Of a stretch of 64,000 nt of DNA, positions 1 to 9,290 are shown in pieces. Numbering within the stretch: position 1 is the stretch's first letter; each line of letters starts with the position of its first letter. The stretch is from the NCBI RefSeq assembly GCF_015845845.1, contig NZ_LDIG01000050.1:40649-104648 (forward strand), read 5' to 3'. Source of the stretch: Paenibacillus dendritiformis (lineage in GTDB: Bacteria > Bacillota > Bacilli > Paenibacillales > Paenibacillaceae). The notes under the pieces are model-generated. The model was not told the origin of the DNA. It made no database searches and saw only the letters and a list, made by a program, of their open reading frames with translations. A program made the position numbers and the translations under genes.

Positions 1-793
1 AGGTATCATCCGCGCAGTTGATATAATTTTCGGTCGGCTGGCCGCAATGATAGCAGGTGCCCACGACGACGTTCTCGTCCGTATGGTTGATCGGAAACGA
101 GATCCGTTCGTCGAACACATAGCAGCTTCCATCGAATAGCCGGCCTTGCGTAGCCGGGTCTTTGCCGTAAGTGACGATGCCGCCGTCCAATTGATATACA
201 TCCTCGAAGCCTTCCTTGCGCATGACGGCGGTCAGCATCTCGCACCGGATTCCCCCCGTGCAGTACGTAAGGATGGTCTTGTCTTTATGCTCCTTCATAT
301 TCTCCCGAAGCCAACCGGGGAATTCCCGGAAGCTGTCCACGTCCGGACGAATCGCGTTCCGGAAATGGCCCAGATCATACTCATAGCCGCTCCGTCCGTC
401 CAGCACGATGACATCGTCACGCTGCAGATATTGCTGGAACTCGGCCGGACTTAGCCGTCCGCCTCCATCGGTATTGGGGTCCAGCTTCTGGTCGTAACGA
501 AGCGTAACCAGTTCCTTTTTGTGACGCACGAACAGCTTTTTGAAGGCATGCCCGTCGCTCTCGTCCACCTTGAACAGCAGATCGCCGAACAGAGGATGGC
601 CGTGCATATCGGCCATATACCGTTCGGTCTGCTCCACTGTTCCGGACAGCGTGCCGTTGATTCCTTCGCTCGCAATCAGAATGCGCCCCTTGACGCCGAG
701 ATCCTTGCAATATTGCAGATGTTCGGCCGCAAAGGCTTCCGCGTCGGGAATCGCAACATATTTATAAAAAAGAAGCACTCGGTAGTCTTTCAT
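1..793 (-). CDS. trhO: tRNA uridine(34) hydroxylase TrhO (rhodanese family), 3' end off window
   Basis: Rhodanese-domain protein of the TrhO/UPF0176 family, which forms 5-hydroxyuridine at position 34 of certain tRNAs. The gene begins with ATG at 793 ([15 protein letters not shown]) and is still open at base 1, so about 264 residues are visible and the C-terminus is missing. An N-terminal acylphosphatase-like domain (residues 1-95) with the family motif [11 protein letters not shown] (41-51) is followed by the rhodanese domain, whose active-site loop YCTGGIRCE places the catalytic cysteine at residue 178. Near the visible end a CYHCGQ pair suggests a zinc-binding tail. No neighbour on the same strand is visible, so it may be a single gene. 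The 5' leader contains a long hairpin. Confidence 0.93.
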   Translation of the reverse strand, partial: MKDYRVLLFYKYVAIPDAEAFAAEHLQYCKDLGVKGRILIASEGINGTLSGTVEQTERYMADMHGHPLFGDLLFKVDESDGHAFKKLFVRHKKELVTLRYDQKLDPNTDGGGRLSPAEFQQYLQRDDVIVLDGRSGYEYDLGHFRNAIRPDVDSFREFPGWLRENMKEHKDKTILTYCTGGIRCEMLTAVMRKEGFEDVYQLDGGIVTYGKDPATQGRLFDGSCYVFDERISFPINHTDENVVVGTCYHCGQPTENYINCADDT

Positions 794-839
794 CGTGCCT
801 GCTCATTCCTTTCAGTGTGGGTGTCTGTCAACAAGAAGA

Positions 840-871
840 GCGGAAGAGAGAGGGGAACCTCTGTCTTCCGC
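840..871 (-). promoter_or_regulatory. 14-bp inverted repeat in the trhO 5' leader
   Basis: Two 14-base arms (840-853 and 858-871) pair with one mismatch around a 4-base loop, 47 bases upstream of the trhO start. There is no T-run on either side, so it is not a standard terminator. A leader stem-loop affecting mRNA stability or a protein-binding dyad are both possible. The rest of the roughly 335-base gap up to 1129 is AT-rich and presumably holds the divergent promoters; I could not assign -35/-10 boxes confidently. Confidence 0.4.
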
Positions 872-1129
872 CGCAATTCCGTTGCATAAATGAAGCTTGC
901 CAATGCTTGTCAATTGCAATAAATCATATTCTAACGAGCGGCACATACATAGTCAACATAGAAGTTGATAATGTATCTATAGGTTAGGATGGAAGATGTC
1001 CGCCGCGCTCCTCGAATTGACAAAGCCGATACGTGTAGTTCATAATTATTATACATTAATGTTGTAAAAGTATCAAAACCATGATATGGATGTCGAACGT
1101 AGTGATAGTGGAGAGAGGGAGTGTCGGGC

Positions 1130-1666
1130 ATGAAATTACTCGGTATATCAGGAACGATCGTTGGTTCGAAGACCGGAATCGCGGTGCAGAGCGCATTGCA
1201 GGCGGCGAAGCAATTCCATCCCGACATCGAGACCGAATATCTCGATATGAAGGATTATCAGGTCCAGTTCTGCGACGGGAGAGATCCGTCGGCGTATACG
1301 GGGGATACGAAGACCGTTATTGATATCGTGTCCTCCGCGGATTGCTATATCATCGGGACGCCGATTTTTCAGTCCTCGATTACGGGCGTGCTGAAAAATC
1401 TGTTCGACTTGGTTCCGACCGCGGCCTTGTACAATAAAGTGATGGGATTTGTCGCGACGGGCGGCACGTATCAGCATTACCTCGTCGTCGAAAATCAGTT
1501 GAAGCCGATCGCCGGTTATTTGCGGGCGTTCGTCGCCCCAAGCTACGTTTATTTGCATGACGATCATTTCAACGCGGAGCGGCAGATCGCCGATCCGGAT
1601 GTTCGCGACAGACTGGAGAGACTTGCCCGCGAAGTCGTATTCATGAATCAGAAGCTGAAAGGTTGA
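1130..1666 (+). CDS. NADPH-dependent FMN reductase (SsuE-like flavodoxin fold)
   Basis: Predicted flavin reductase of the NADPH-dependent FMN reductase family, supplying reduced flavin to a monooxygenase or reducing quinone- or azo-type substrates. The 178-residue chain begins with a beta strand and phosphate-binding loop (LLGISGTIVGSKTG) and contains the family's central segment GTPIFQSSITGVLKNLFDL at about 82-100, followed by a GFVATGG loop. Length fits the family. An in-frame GTG lies at 1121, but the purine-rich GAGAGGGA just before it is correctly spaced only for the ATG at 1130, so I chose 1130. It appears monocistronic and no sulfonate genes are adjacent, so the physiological partner is unknown. 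Confidence 0.85.
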   Translation: MKLLGISGTIVGSKTGIAVQSALQAAKQFHPDIETEYLDMKDYQVQFCDGRDPSAYTGDTKTVIDIVSSADCYIIGTPIFQSSITGVLKNLFDLVPTAALYNKVMGFVATGGTYQHYLVVENQLKPIAGYLRAFVAPSYVYLHDDHFNAERQIADPDVRDRLERLAREVVFMNQKLKG

Positions 1667-1784
1667 ACCCCGCCGTATCAGGCATTGGAGCAGCTCGCGA
1701 ACGATATTTTGCAGAAAAATCAGCGTGAGCAAGGGACTTGACTTTTTTTGAAATGCGCGTGTAATATTAATTCCCATATTCACA

Positions 1785-2087
1785 AGGCGATGACCAAAGA
1801 CATGATTCCCTGCACGGGCTGTCCAGAGAGAGAGGCGCATGCTGCAAGCTTCTTCGGCTACGGTTGCGGCATTACCCCTTTGCAGCCGTGGCGTTGAACC
1901 CGTCGAGCGAATCACGCGCGGCGGCAGTAAGCGGCAGCGTCTCATCCTCGTTACCGGATGTCCAATGAAGGATCTTGCATCTGCATGGCTAATGAAGCGA
2001 AGCGGCCAGGCGGCCATGCGAGGTCGAAGTAGGGTGGAACCACGAGCGGAACGCACTCGTCCCTGTCAGGGAGAGCTGCGTTTTTTT
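1785..2087 (+). promoter_or_regulatory. T-box leader (tRNA-Thr sensing) with terminator, upstream of thrS
   Basis: The signature T-box sequence AGGGTGGAACCACG lies at 2031-2044. It is followed by a bulged terminator hairpin (2051-2080: ACGCA, CTC and TCCCT pairing with AGGGA, GAG and TGCGT) and seven T residues at 2081-2087. Upstream, an AGAGAGAG stretch near 1826 resembles the stem I AG-bulge, and GAACC at 1896-1900 offers ACC (threonine) as a plausible specifier codon. Established for the class: uncharged tRNA stabilises the antiterminator and allows transcription of the synthetase gene. The downstream gene is thrS, which agrees with a threonine specifier. The exact 5' boundary and the specifier assignment are inferred by eye. 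Confidence 0.88.
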
Positions 2088-2145
2088 GCGTTCCCGCGTG
2101 CGTTCATCAAGCTTGGACCAGTATGGAGGAAAGGGAGGCTGAAGC

Positions 2146-3922
2146 ATGGAGATCAAGGTTACATTTCCAGACAATTCGAACAGGAGGTATACGCAAGGCA
2201 CGACCATCGCGGACGTGGCGGCTTCGATCGGCGCCAGCTTGAAGAAGCAGGCCATTGCCGGCAAAATAGACGGCGCGCTCGTGGATCTGAACCGGACGAT
2301 CGAGCATGACAGCCTTGTCGAAATCATTGCGCAGGACAGCCCGGAAGGGCTCGGCATCCTGCGCCACAGTACGGCGCATGTCATGGCGCAAGCCATTCAG
2401 CGGATATATGGAGCCGATCGAGCGGCAAGTGGTCAGCCGCGAGGAAGCGCTGCGGCTATTTGAACAACGGGAAGAGCCGTTGAAGCTGGAATTGATTCAT
2501 GATTTGCCTGCGGACGCGGTCATCAGCCTTTATAAGCAGGGCGAATTTGTTGATTTGTGCCGCGGTCCGCATCTGCCGTCCACCGGACGGATCAAGGCGT
2601 TCAAGCTGCAGAAGGTATCCGGGGCCTACTGGCGGGGCGACGCGAACAACAAAATGCTGCAGCGCATATACGGCACGGCCTTCGTGAAGCAGGAGCAGCT
2701 TGATGATCATCTGCACCGGCTGGAGGAGGCGAAGAAGCGCGATCACCGCAAGCTGGGCACGGAACTGGGCTTGTTCATGTTCTCCGAGGAAGCGCCGGGC
2801 ATGCCGTTCTATTTGCCGAACGGGATGACGATTCGCACGGAACTGGAGAACTTCTCGCGCGAGCTGCAGCGGCAGCGCGGTTACGAGGAAGTGCGCACGC
2901 CGTTCATGATGAATAACCGGATGTGGGAGCAGTCGGGGCATTGGGATCATTACAAGGACAATATGTACTTCACGAAGGTCGACGAGACGACATTTGCGCT
3001 GAAGCCGATGAACTGCCCGGGACATATGCTGATTTACAAACATGGCCTGCACTCCTACCGCGAGCTGCCGATCCGGCTTGGCGAGTTCGGTCAAGTGCAT
3101 CGCCACGAGATGTCGGGCGCCTTGAACGGCATGCTTCGCGTCCGCACATTCTGCCAGGATGACGCGCATATTTTCATCCGCCCGGATCAGATCGAAGGCG
3201 AGATCAACGAAGTCATGTCCTTGATTGACGAGCTCTACAACGTATTCGGCTTCGAGTACAAAATCGAATTGTCCACCCGGCCGGAGGATTCGATGGGATC
3301 GGAGGAACTGTGGAACGAGGCGGAGCGGGCGCTGAAGCAGGTGCTCGACCGACGCGGCGTCGATTATCGGATTAACGAAGGAGACGGCGCCTTCTACGGG
3401 CCTAAAATCGACTTCCATATCCTCGACGCCCTGAAGCGGAGCTGGCAGTGCGGAACGATTCAACTGGACTTCCAGATGCCGGAGAAATTCGATCTCGCCT
3501 ATATCGGCGAGGACAGCCAGAAGCATCGCCCGGTCGTAATCCATCGCGCGATGTACGGTTCCATCGACCGGTTCATCGGGATCTTGACCGAGCACTATGC
3601 CGGCGCGTTCCCGCTGTGGCTGGCGCCCGTTCAAGCGAATGTGCTCCCTGTATCCGAGAAGTTCACGGATTATGCGCTTCAGGTGAAGCAGGCGCTCGCA
3701 GCGCGCGGCATCCGAGCCGAAGTCGATGGCCGCAATGAACGGCTCGGCTTCAAAATACGGGATGCCCAGCGCGGCAAAATTCCGTACATGCTCGTCGTCG
3801 GGGAGCAGGAGCAGCGGGATGGAAGCGTGTCTGTGCGCAAGCGGGGCGAGGGCGATCTCGGATCGCAATCCGTTCGCGAGCTGGCGGAGGTTATTGAGAA
3901 GGAAATAGGAAATAGACAGTGA
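2146..3922 (+). pseudogene. thrS: threonyl-tRNA synthetase gene with internal deletion and frameshift
   Basis: Threonine-tRNA ligase gene in two reading frames. The first part (2146 to about 2410) encodes the TGS domain (MEIKVTFPDNSNRRY) and the start of the editing domain with its HSTAH motif. Reading then has to move to another frame, resuming at PIERQVVSREEALRLFE. Intact bacterial ThrRS has a GxKLAIGPVIEDGFYYD-type segment of about 45-50 residues here, which is absent, so a loss of roughly 130-160 bases (not a multiple of three) is inferred. Everything downstream looks sound: DLCRGPH of the editing site, zinc ligands in MNCPGH, VHRHEMSG and VVIHRAMYGS, class II motif 2, and the anticodon-binding domain. 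The RBS (GGGAGG) and the T-box leader are intact. ThrRS is essential, so either a second copy exists elsewhere or the junction is an assembly error. Confidence 0.85.
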
Positions 3923-3943
3923 AAGAAAGGGAGATGAGTGGCG

Positions 3944-4519
3944 ATGAACCAGGATGGCGAACACGCGTTCAAGCGGCTCGATGCACAGCAGCTTGCCGCC
4001 ATTCGTCAATTGGCTGACCTATGCAATGAGCATGACGGAATCATTCTGAAGCTGAACTGGGAGATGCTGCAAGACCGGAAGGACGATGCGATCATTGCTT
4101 TTCTGTATTACGCAGGCGGGCAAGTTGTCGGATTTCTGGGCCTGTATCAATTCCGATCGTCCGAAGTGGAAGTGAGCGGAATGGTGCATCCGCAGTATCG
4201 CCGCCAAGGCATATTCGGCAAGCTGGTTCGCGCCGCTCAGGAGGAATGCATCCGCCGGAATACAGGGAAGCTTATCTTCATCTGCGAGCGGCGCTCGGAC
4301 TCCGGTCGGGCATATGCGGAGAGCGAAGGAGCGAGATACAACTTCTCGGAATACTGGATGCAGCTCGGCGGGTGGAATGAAGCGGCGGGCGCAGCTCTCG
4401 AGGTGGCGGTGGAGAATGAGAATGCGCTTGGGTTGTACACATCCTGCGGCTTCCGAATCCGCAATGCGAACGACTATTATGACCTGGATCTGCCAGCGGG
4501 GAAGCCGCGGACTGAATAG
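3944..4519 (+). CDS. GNAT acetyltransferase, probably missing part of a second domain
   Basis: GCN5-related N-acetyltransferase whose acyl acceptor is unknown. The N-terminal domain carries the acetyl-CoA pyrophosphate loop (HPQYRRQGIFGKLVRAAQEE, about residues 86-105). After EYWMQLGGWNEA the sequence jumps to ALEVAVENENALGLYTSCGF, which is the end of another GNAT domain. Related two-domain acetyltransferases have roughly 90-100 residues between these points, so I infer an in-frame internal loss near 4375-4395; this needs an alignment. The ATG at 3944 is preferred to the GTG at 3938 because AAAGGGAG is better spaced. It starts 21 bases after thrS and is likely co-transcribed under the T-box. 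Confidence 0.7.
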   Translation: MNQDGEHAFKRLDAQQLAAIRQLADLCNEHDGIILKLNWEMLQDRKDDAIIAFLYYAGGQVVGFLGLYQFRSSEVEVSGMVHPQYRRQGIFGKLVRAAQEECIRRNTGKLIFICERRSDSGRAYAESEGARYNFSEYWMQLGGWNEAAGAALEVAVENENALGLYTSCGFRIRNANDYYDLDLPAGKPRTE

Positions 4520-4652
4520 GAACGGGACGCGTTCCGGACCGGATATGCTGAAGATCGCTTCCCATTACTCTGAAATTCCGTTACACTAAAAGAAATGGGT
4601 CCACTCCAATAACCGCCGCCAATGCATACGTCGGCGACGATATCAAGAAGAT

Positions 4653-4684
4653 AGCCCCTTGCGCCTTCCGGCGGACGAGGGGCT
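4653..4684 (+). terminator. stem-loop between the GNAT gene and yojF
   Basis: Perfect 7-bp arms (AGCCCCT at 4653-4659, AGGGGCT at 4678-4684) flank an 18-base GC-rich loop, followed only by GTTCC. The poor T-tract makes it a weak terminator candidate. It may instead act as an mRNA leader hairpin for yojF, whose RBS begins 11 bases further on. Confidence 0.35.
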
Positions 4685-4707
4685 GTTCCATGTCCGGAGG
4701 AATGAAC

Positions 4708-5058
4708 ATGCAATTGATACAGCCAGAGAAGGTGCAGCATGTGCTGCAATTATGGCGAGAGAAGCCGCTATATCTCCATCTCGAGATGACGACCGGGGCC
4801 TATGCGTCTCATCGCGACAAGACGAAGCACACCGCTTCCGCCTTCGTTACCAATACCGTCATCCGCTATGCCGAAGGCTCGATCGCCGGGAAGGGACCGT
4901 ACCGGGTCGGACTGAAGACGCCGGACGGCTGGGTGTACGCGGAAGGCTTGACCCATTGGGACGAGCAAGCACACGCGCACGCCAGGCTGATTATGGCGGG
5001 CCATGATCGGGAGGGCAGACTGATCGTCAGTCTGCAGCTAAGCGAAGAACCATTTTAA
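4708..5058 (+). CDS. yojF: YojF family protein (bacillithiol pathway partner of BshB2)
   Basis: A 116-residue DUF1806/YojF protein. The conserved core REKPLYLHLEMTTGAYASH (about 17-35) and the GPYRVGLKTPDGWVYAEGLTH segment match the family. Its biochemical role is not established, but it is regularly encoded next to the bacillithiol deacetylase BshB2, as it is here (27 bases upstream). ATG codons also occur at 4690 and 4702. The GGAGG at 4696-4700 is best placed for 4708, giving MQLIQPEKVQ, similar in length and start to B. subtilis YojF. Likely the first gene of a two-gene operon. Confidence 0.85.
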   Translation: MQLIQPEKVQHVLQLWREKPLYLHLEMTTGAYASHRDKTKHTASAFVTNTVIRYAEGSIAGKGPYRVGLKTPDGWVYAEGLTHWDEQAHAHARLIMAGHDREGRLIVSLQLSEEPF

Positions 5059-5085
5059 GATGACGAAGAGGAGAGCAGACATCTT

Positions 5086-5766
5086 ATGAACAGACAGCGT
5101 CATATTGCCGTCATCCTGCCGCATCCGGATGACGAAGGGATCATCGCCGGCACATTGGCCGCGCATATTCATCAAGGAGCGGCTGTCACTTACGCCTGCC
5201 TCACGTTAGGGGAGATGGGGCGGAATATGGGCGATCCTCCGTTCGCGAACCGGGCTACGCTGCCGCTCATCCGCAAGGGAGAGCTGGAGGAAGGGTGCCG
5301 CCGCATCGGAATTCGCGATCTGCGGCTGTGGGGATACCGTGACAAAACGATAGAATTCGAAGACGAAGAGAAGCTCGCGGACCGGATCGAAGCCTTGTTG
5401 GCGGAATTGGAGCCCGAATGCGTCTATACCTTCTATCCCGGGTACAGCGTTCATCCGGACCATGACGCAACCGGGGCCGCCGTCGTCCGGGCCGTGGGGC
5501 GGATAGCGGCGGACAAGCGTCCCCGCGTTCTGTGCATCGCGATTGCGTCCGGCCGAGAGAAGCTGCTCGGCCCGCCGGACGAGATTCACGATGTCAGCGA
5601 TTATGTCGAGCAGAAGATTCATGCGATTCATGCGCACAAAACCCAGGTCCGGCACCTGCTTGGCGGCGGAACGCTGGATGATCCGTCGTTCCGGGCTCGA
5701 TACAGCCGGGAATTGTTCTGGAGGTATCGCTTCCCCGAGGAAGGACAAGGGGCCCCCCTGGAATAG
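5086..5766 (+). CDS. bshB2: bacillithiol biosynthesis deacetylase BshB2
   Basis: LmbE-type zinc deacetylase of 226 residues. By family knowledge it removes the acetyl group from GlcNAc-malate in bacillithiol synthesis, partly redundant with BshB1, or acts on bacillithiol conjugates. The metal and catalytic motif HPDDEGIIAGTLA is near residue 11, the LGEMGRNMGDPP loop near 42, and the third zinc ligand lies in GYSVHPDHDATGAAV (about 123-137). Length matches B. subtilis YojG. It follows yojF directly, an arrangement conserved in Bacilli, which supports the BshB2 rather than BshB1 assignment. The other bacillithiol genes (bshA, bshC) are not in this window. Confidence 0.9.
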   Translation: MNRQRHIAVILPHPDDEGIIAGTLAAHIHQGAAVTYACLTLGEMGRNMGDPPFANRATLPLIRKGELEEGCRRIGIRDLRLWGYRDKTIEFEDEEKLADRIEALLAELEPECVYTFYPGYSVHPDHDATGAAVVRAVGRIAADKRPRVLCIAIASGREKLLGPPDEIHDVSDYVEQKIHAIHAHKTQVRHLLGGGTLDDPSFRARYSRELFWRYRFPEEGQGAPLE

Positions 5767-5849
5767 GCGGAGCTTGTCCAATCGCCTTTCCAGCCCGAAG
5801 GGACGTTACAGCGGCCCGCTTGTGCAGATGCCCGGGAGGGACGGCATGC

Positions 5850-6967
5850 CTATGCATAGGAGCTGCCGTCCCATTGATAGAACGCGAGCAAGTCTTGATC
5901 CGGTTCAATTCCAATCCCCGCTCCTTCCGGAAGGGTGACGGCGCCGTTCTCCGGCCGCAGCGGGACAAGGCGGGTGAACGGATTGTCCATCACGTCCCAT
6001 TCCACCGGCTCGATCGAATCGTTTTCCATTTTGGTCCATGGCTCGATACATGCCTGGGCGAACATGGCGTACAAGCGGGACAGCGCCCCGTCATAGGCGT
6101 GCGGAGCCGCGCGCATGCCGAAGGTGCGCGCCATGCACAGCGTGTGCCTGTACTCGTCGATCCCGGTCAAATGCAGCGGATCCGGCGTAATGATATCCAG
6201 CGCCCGGCGCATCAGCAAGGGCAGGAAGGCCGCCGCCGACCCGAGATTTTCGCCCCCGGCTATCGGCACGGCGATCCGCTGTCTCAGCAGCGCGTACTCT
6301 TCGACTTGCTTGATAGGAAGCGGCTCCTCCAGCCACATCAGATTGGACCACGACTGCAGCAGCGGCTGCCATTGCAGCGCCGCCGCGGCGTCATAGCTCT
6401 GATTCGCGTCGAGGGCCAATCCGATGCCGCCCGAGAGCAGCTTCTGCACCTCCTGCACATGCTCCTGATCCTCGGCGACAGACTTTCCGCCGATTTTTAG
6501 CTTGATCTTGTCAAACCCGTCGCTCAATGCTTTTTCCACTTGCTGCAGGGAAAGCCGCTTCCAATCCGCTTCTTCGCTGTAGGATTGGAAAGACGCATAG
6601 ACGGGCACACGATTCCGATGCTTGCCGCCCCACAGTCGCACACCGACAGGCCGCACGCTCGGGCCATAATTTCTGTGCAGGCCATGCTGACGGCTGCAGC
6701 CGCGCGCGAATGCCAATTCTGGATCGTGCGCAGCCAGACGCCGCGCTCGGCGACCGGCTTGCCTGTCAAAAAAGGAATAATCCGTTCATGGAAGCCGGAG
6801 TGCAGCGTCGGCAGCCAGTCGGCGCATTCTCCCCATCCGGTAACGCCGGTGTCGGTTGTCAGCCGGATAAGATAACTCGTCCGGTACATTTTAGGGCCAT
6901 TGGCATCGCCATATGGCCGGGCAAGACGATAGAAGAGCGGAAAGGTCTCGATCTGTTGTATCCGCAA
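5850..6967 (-). pseudogene. enolase-superfamily (mandelate racemase/muconate lactonizing) gene with one frameshift
   Basis: Member of the MR/MLE branch of the enolase superfamily; the substrate is not identifiable. The N-terminal capping domain (start TTG at 6967, good GGAGG upstream) reads [20 protein letters not shown] and stays open to [14 protein letters not shown]. The frame is then lost and resumes at [16 protein letters not shown], near 6630-6640. One missing base restores a 372-residue chain of normal length. The barrel domain carries KIKLKIGG (catalytic lysine pair), LALDANQSYD, WLEEPLP and IAGGENL (metal-binding Asp/Glu/Glu). A single-base lesion can be real decay or a sequencing error. 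No flanking gene gives a pathway. Confidence 0.8.
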
Positions 6968-7049
6968 GAAATGGCTCCTCCTTACATATCGTTTTGCCGC
7001 TTAGTATGTGCCGGGACGGCCATTTTATGAAGAAACAGGAAATTGCGCC

Positions 7050-7433
7050 TTAACGGGAGATTTCATTCCCCGTTCTGCCTTCATAATGATGGACGTGGGG
7101 CGTGCTTCCATTCACTGTCGTGGCGCCTTCGAACATATGAATATGCCCGCCCCCGGGCAGGGGAATGGCCGGGCCCGTCGTGCCTCTGATAATATGCGAA
7201 TGTCCGGCATCGAATGAGGTTTCCGCGTAATATTGATGCGTATGCTGAACTCCGCTCGGAGCTGCTTCCGTCGTTCCGGCGTATTTATGCCGATGACCGA
7301 AATCCACGGACGTCACGCCGGAAAATTCATGCACATGCACAGGTCTCCCATTCCACGAAGTAATATATAACTTGTGGGAGTGCATGTTTCCCTCCTCGCT
7401 ATGATGCACAAATCCGGTAATCGGAACTTCCAT
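7050..7433 (-). CDS. ymaF: YmaF family histidine-rich protein
   Basis: 127-residue protein of the YmaF family, function unknown. Histidines recur in HxH pairs through the chain (VHHSEE, MHSHKLY, VHVHEFSG, GHRHKYAG, QHTHQYYAET, GHSHIIRG, HIHMFEG, HVHHYEG), giving about eight short repeats of the form H-x-H-x-aromatic-x-G that look like a metal-binding or beta-repeat scaffold. ATG at 7433 is preceded by GGAAGGAG at correct spacing. It lies downstream of the broken Mg2+ ATPase on the same strand with 90 bases between them. Assignment rests on the repeated HxH pattern and length. Confidence 0.8.
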   Translation of the reverse strand: MEVPITGFVHHSEEGNMHSHKLYITSWNGRPVHVHEFSGVTSVDFGHRHKYAGTTEAAPSGVQHTHQYYAETSFDAGHSHIIRGTTGPAIPLPGGGHIHMFEGATTVNGSTPHVHHYEGRTGNEISR

Positions 7434-7522
7434 GATCGCAATCTCCTTCCATCGATGATTACCCATATCGTATGATGGGGGCAGTTCGATGTTACCGCGG
7501 AAGTCAAGCAATTTTGTGGAGT

Positions 7523-8920
7523 TCACAGCCACTCTCCGAATTTGCGGATATACCAGGTCTTGACCGTCTGAGTCAGCACGCAATAACAGAGCAACGTAGC
7601 GATAAGCCAAGGGAAGAACGACAGCGGCAGCGGCACAAGGCCGATGGCGGACCCCATTCCGGTAAAAGGAAGCGCGATTCCGCATGCCATGACCAGCCCT
7701 GTGAGCAGCAGGACGGGAACGCTGGCCGTGCTTTGGACAAATGGAATTTTCTCGGTGCGGATCATATGCACGATCAGCGTCTGCGACAGCAAGCCCTCGA
7801 TGAACCAGCCGGAATGGAACAAGGCTTGCTGGTCTGCGGAATTGGCCGAGAAGACGTACCACATCAAGGCATATGTCGCAATATCGAAGATCGAGCTGAT
7901 CGGGCCGATAAACACCATAAATCTGCTGATCGACTTGGCATTCCATTTTTGCGGCTTCCGCAAATACTCTTTATCCAACGTGTCCCATGGAATCGAGAGC
8001 TGGGACATATCATAAAACAGATTTTGCAGCAGCAAATGAATCGGCAGCATCGGCAGGAAGGGAAGGAAGGCGCTGGCGGCCAGAACGCTGAACATATTGC
8101 CGAAGTTGGAGCTGGCGGTCATCTTAATATATTTGATCATGTTGCCGAACGTCTTCCGCCCTTCGATGACGCCTCGCTCCAGCACCATCAAGCTTTTTTC
8201 CAGCAAAATCATGTCCGCCGATTCCTTGGCGATATCGACCGCGGTATCGACGGAAATGCCTACATCCGCTTCCTTCAGCGACACGGCGTCATTGATTCCG
8301 TCGCCCATGAACCCGACCGTATGGCCTCTGCTTTTGAGGACGCGAACGATTCGCGCTTTTTACAGCGGATTGATTTTGGCGAACACCGTGGTCAGCTCAG
8401 CGATCTCGGCCAACTGCTCATCCGTCAGGGCATCCACGGCGTCTCCAATCAGAACCGCCTCGGTGCGGATCCCGACATCCTTGCATACTTTGCAGGCGAC
8501 GGCCGCATTGTCTCCCGTGATAACTTTCACATTGACCCCGTTGTCTGCCAGCGGTCCGGGCGGACCGGAATTCCTGGGTGAACGTAATGATAACACTGAC
8601 GGTACCATCGTTGATATAATGAGAACGGCTTGAATATCCTGGTCGGCGATATAAGAAAAGGCCCCCAGGAAGAGCAGTATCAAAATAAATGGGTTGGCAA
8701 AGCACGACGCCAGTTGAATATACCAAGCAGGCGGCTTGCCGCGAGCTGCCTGATTTTTGCCGCAATGCTCAATCCGCGCCTTCGCTTCGGCTTCGGTCAG
8801 ACCTTGAGGGCGGGTGTTCCATTCTTCTATAACGTCTTCTTCCAGCGAGATGGATGCCTGAATGAGGCGCTGCGCGATTTTTTGACCCAGATCATCTTTG
8901 ATTTTCGCTTTACGTGCCAT
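7523..8920 (-). pseudogene. mgtA: Mg2+-transporting P-type ATPase (MgtA/MgtB type), heavily deleted
   Basis: Remnant of a P3B-type magnesium importer, normally about 900 residues. The N-terminus (MARKAKIKDDLGQKIAQRLI, then first membrane segments IQLASCFANPFILILLFLG) is intact to IISTMV near 8612. There the frame shifts, SVIITFTQEFRSARTA follows, and then about 380-420 residues are missing, including the phosphorylated DKTGT loop. Sequence resumes in the P domain at ADNGVNVKVITGDN. After VFAKINPL an in-frame TAA (8360-8362) interrupts what should be INPLQKARIVRV; a single C-to-T change of CAA explains it. Beyond the stop the same frame continues normally ([17 protein letters not shown]) through the C-terminal membrane helices. 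Deletion, frameshift and nonsense together make this a true pseudogene. An M-box riboswitch still precedes it. Confidence 0.9.
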
Positions 8921-8986
8921 TGCAAATTCCTCCTCTCGCAGGTCATCACAGACTCCCTACGGTATCGATTCGTTTTGAACATACAT

Positions 8987-9017
8987 AAAAAAGCTCCCCC
9001 TGTAATCCAGAGGGAGC
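8987..9017 (-). terminator. second terminator hairpin in the mgtA leader
   Basis: On the minus strand GCTCCC pairs with GGGAGC (extendable by weaker pairs) across a loop, followed by six T residues, 67 bases before the mgtA start. It lies downstream of the M-box and its first terminator, so the leader holds two intrinsic-terminator-like hairpins. Confidence 0.7.
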
Positions 9018-9227
9018 CGGAACCGTATACCGATGCCGCTCAAGTCACATACGCATACTTAAATAAACCCGCCGCCATCGATTTTTTTCGGGGGAATATA
9101 ATAAGTCGGGTATCGCTTGAAGAGCGGCAAGCAGACGGCTCTTCCTCAGTACAGGATGTTGGCGCCTATGCGGCTGATGGCTGCTCGATCCGCTGTCCAT
9201 GGACATATTCCCCCTTTATCAACAGAT

Positions 9228-9254
9228 AATAAAAACCTCCAGCAGAGCTAGAGG
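9228..9254 (-). terminator. M-box expression-platform terminator
   Basis: On the minus strand CCTCTAGC pairs with GCTGGAGG (one G-U pair) around a TCT loop and is followed by TTTTTATT. It sits about 35 bases after the M-box aptamer, where the Mg2+-induced terminator of the class is expected. Confidence 0.8.
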
Positions 9255-9290
9255 GTTGAATACGCGCAGAAATAGAGACTACAACGTCTA

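Noticed and set aside
2306..2410. Alternative N-terminus in the second thrS frame
   Set aside because: The 5' part of this frame is the out-of-frame shadow of the TGS/editing domain; real ThrRS similarity in it starts only after the junction near 2410.
5820..6500. 226-codon plus-strand frame
   Set aside because: Antisense shadow of the frameshifted enolase-superfamily gene.
8630..9229. 199-codon plus-strand frame over the mgtA leader
   Set aside because: Antisense to the mgtA start and its riboswitch leader; no start signals or motifs.
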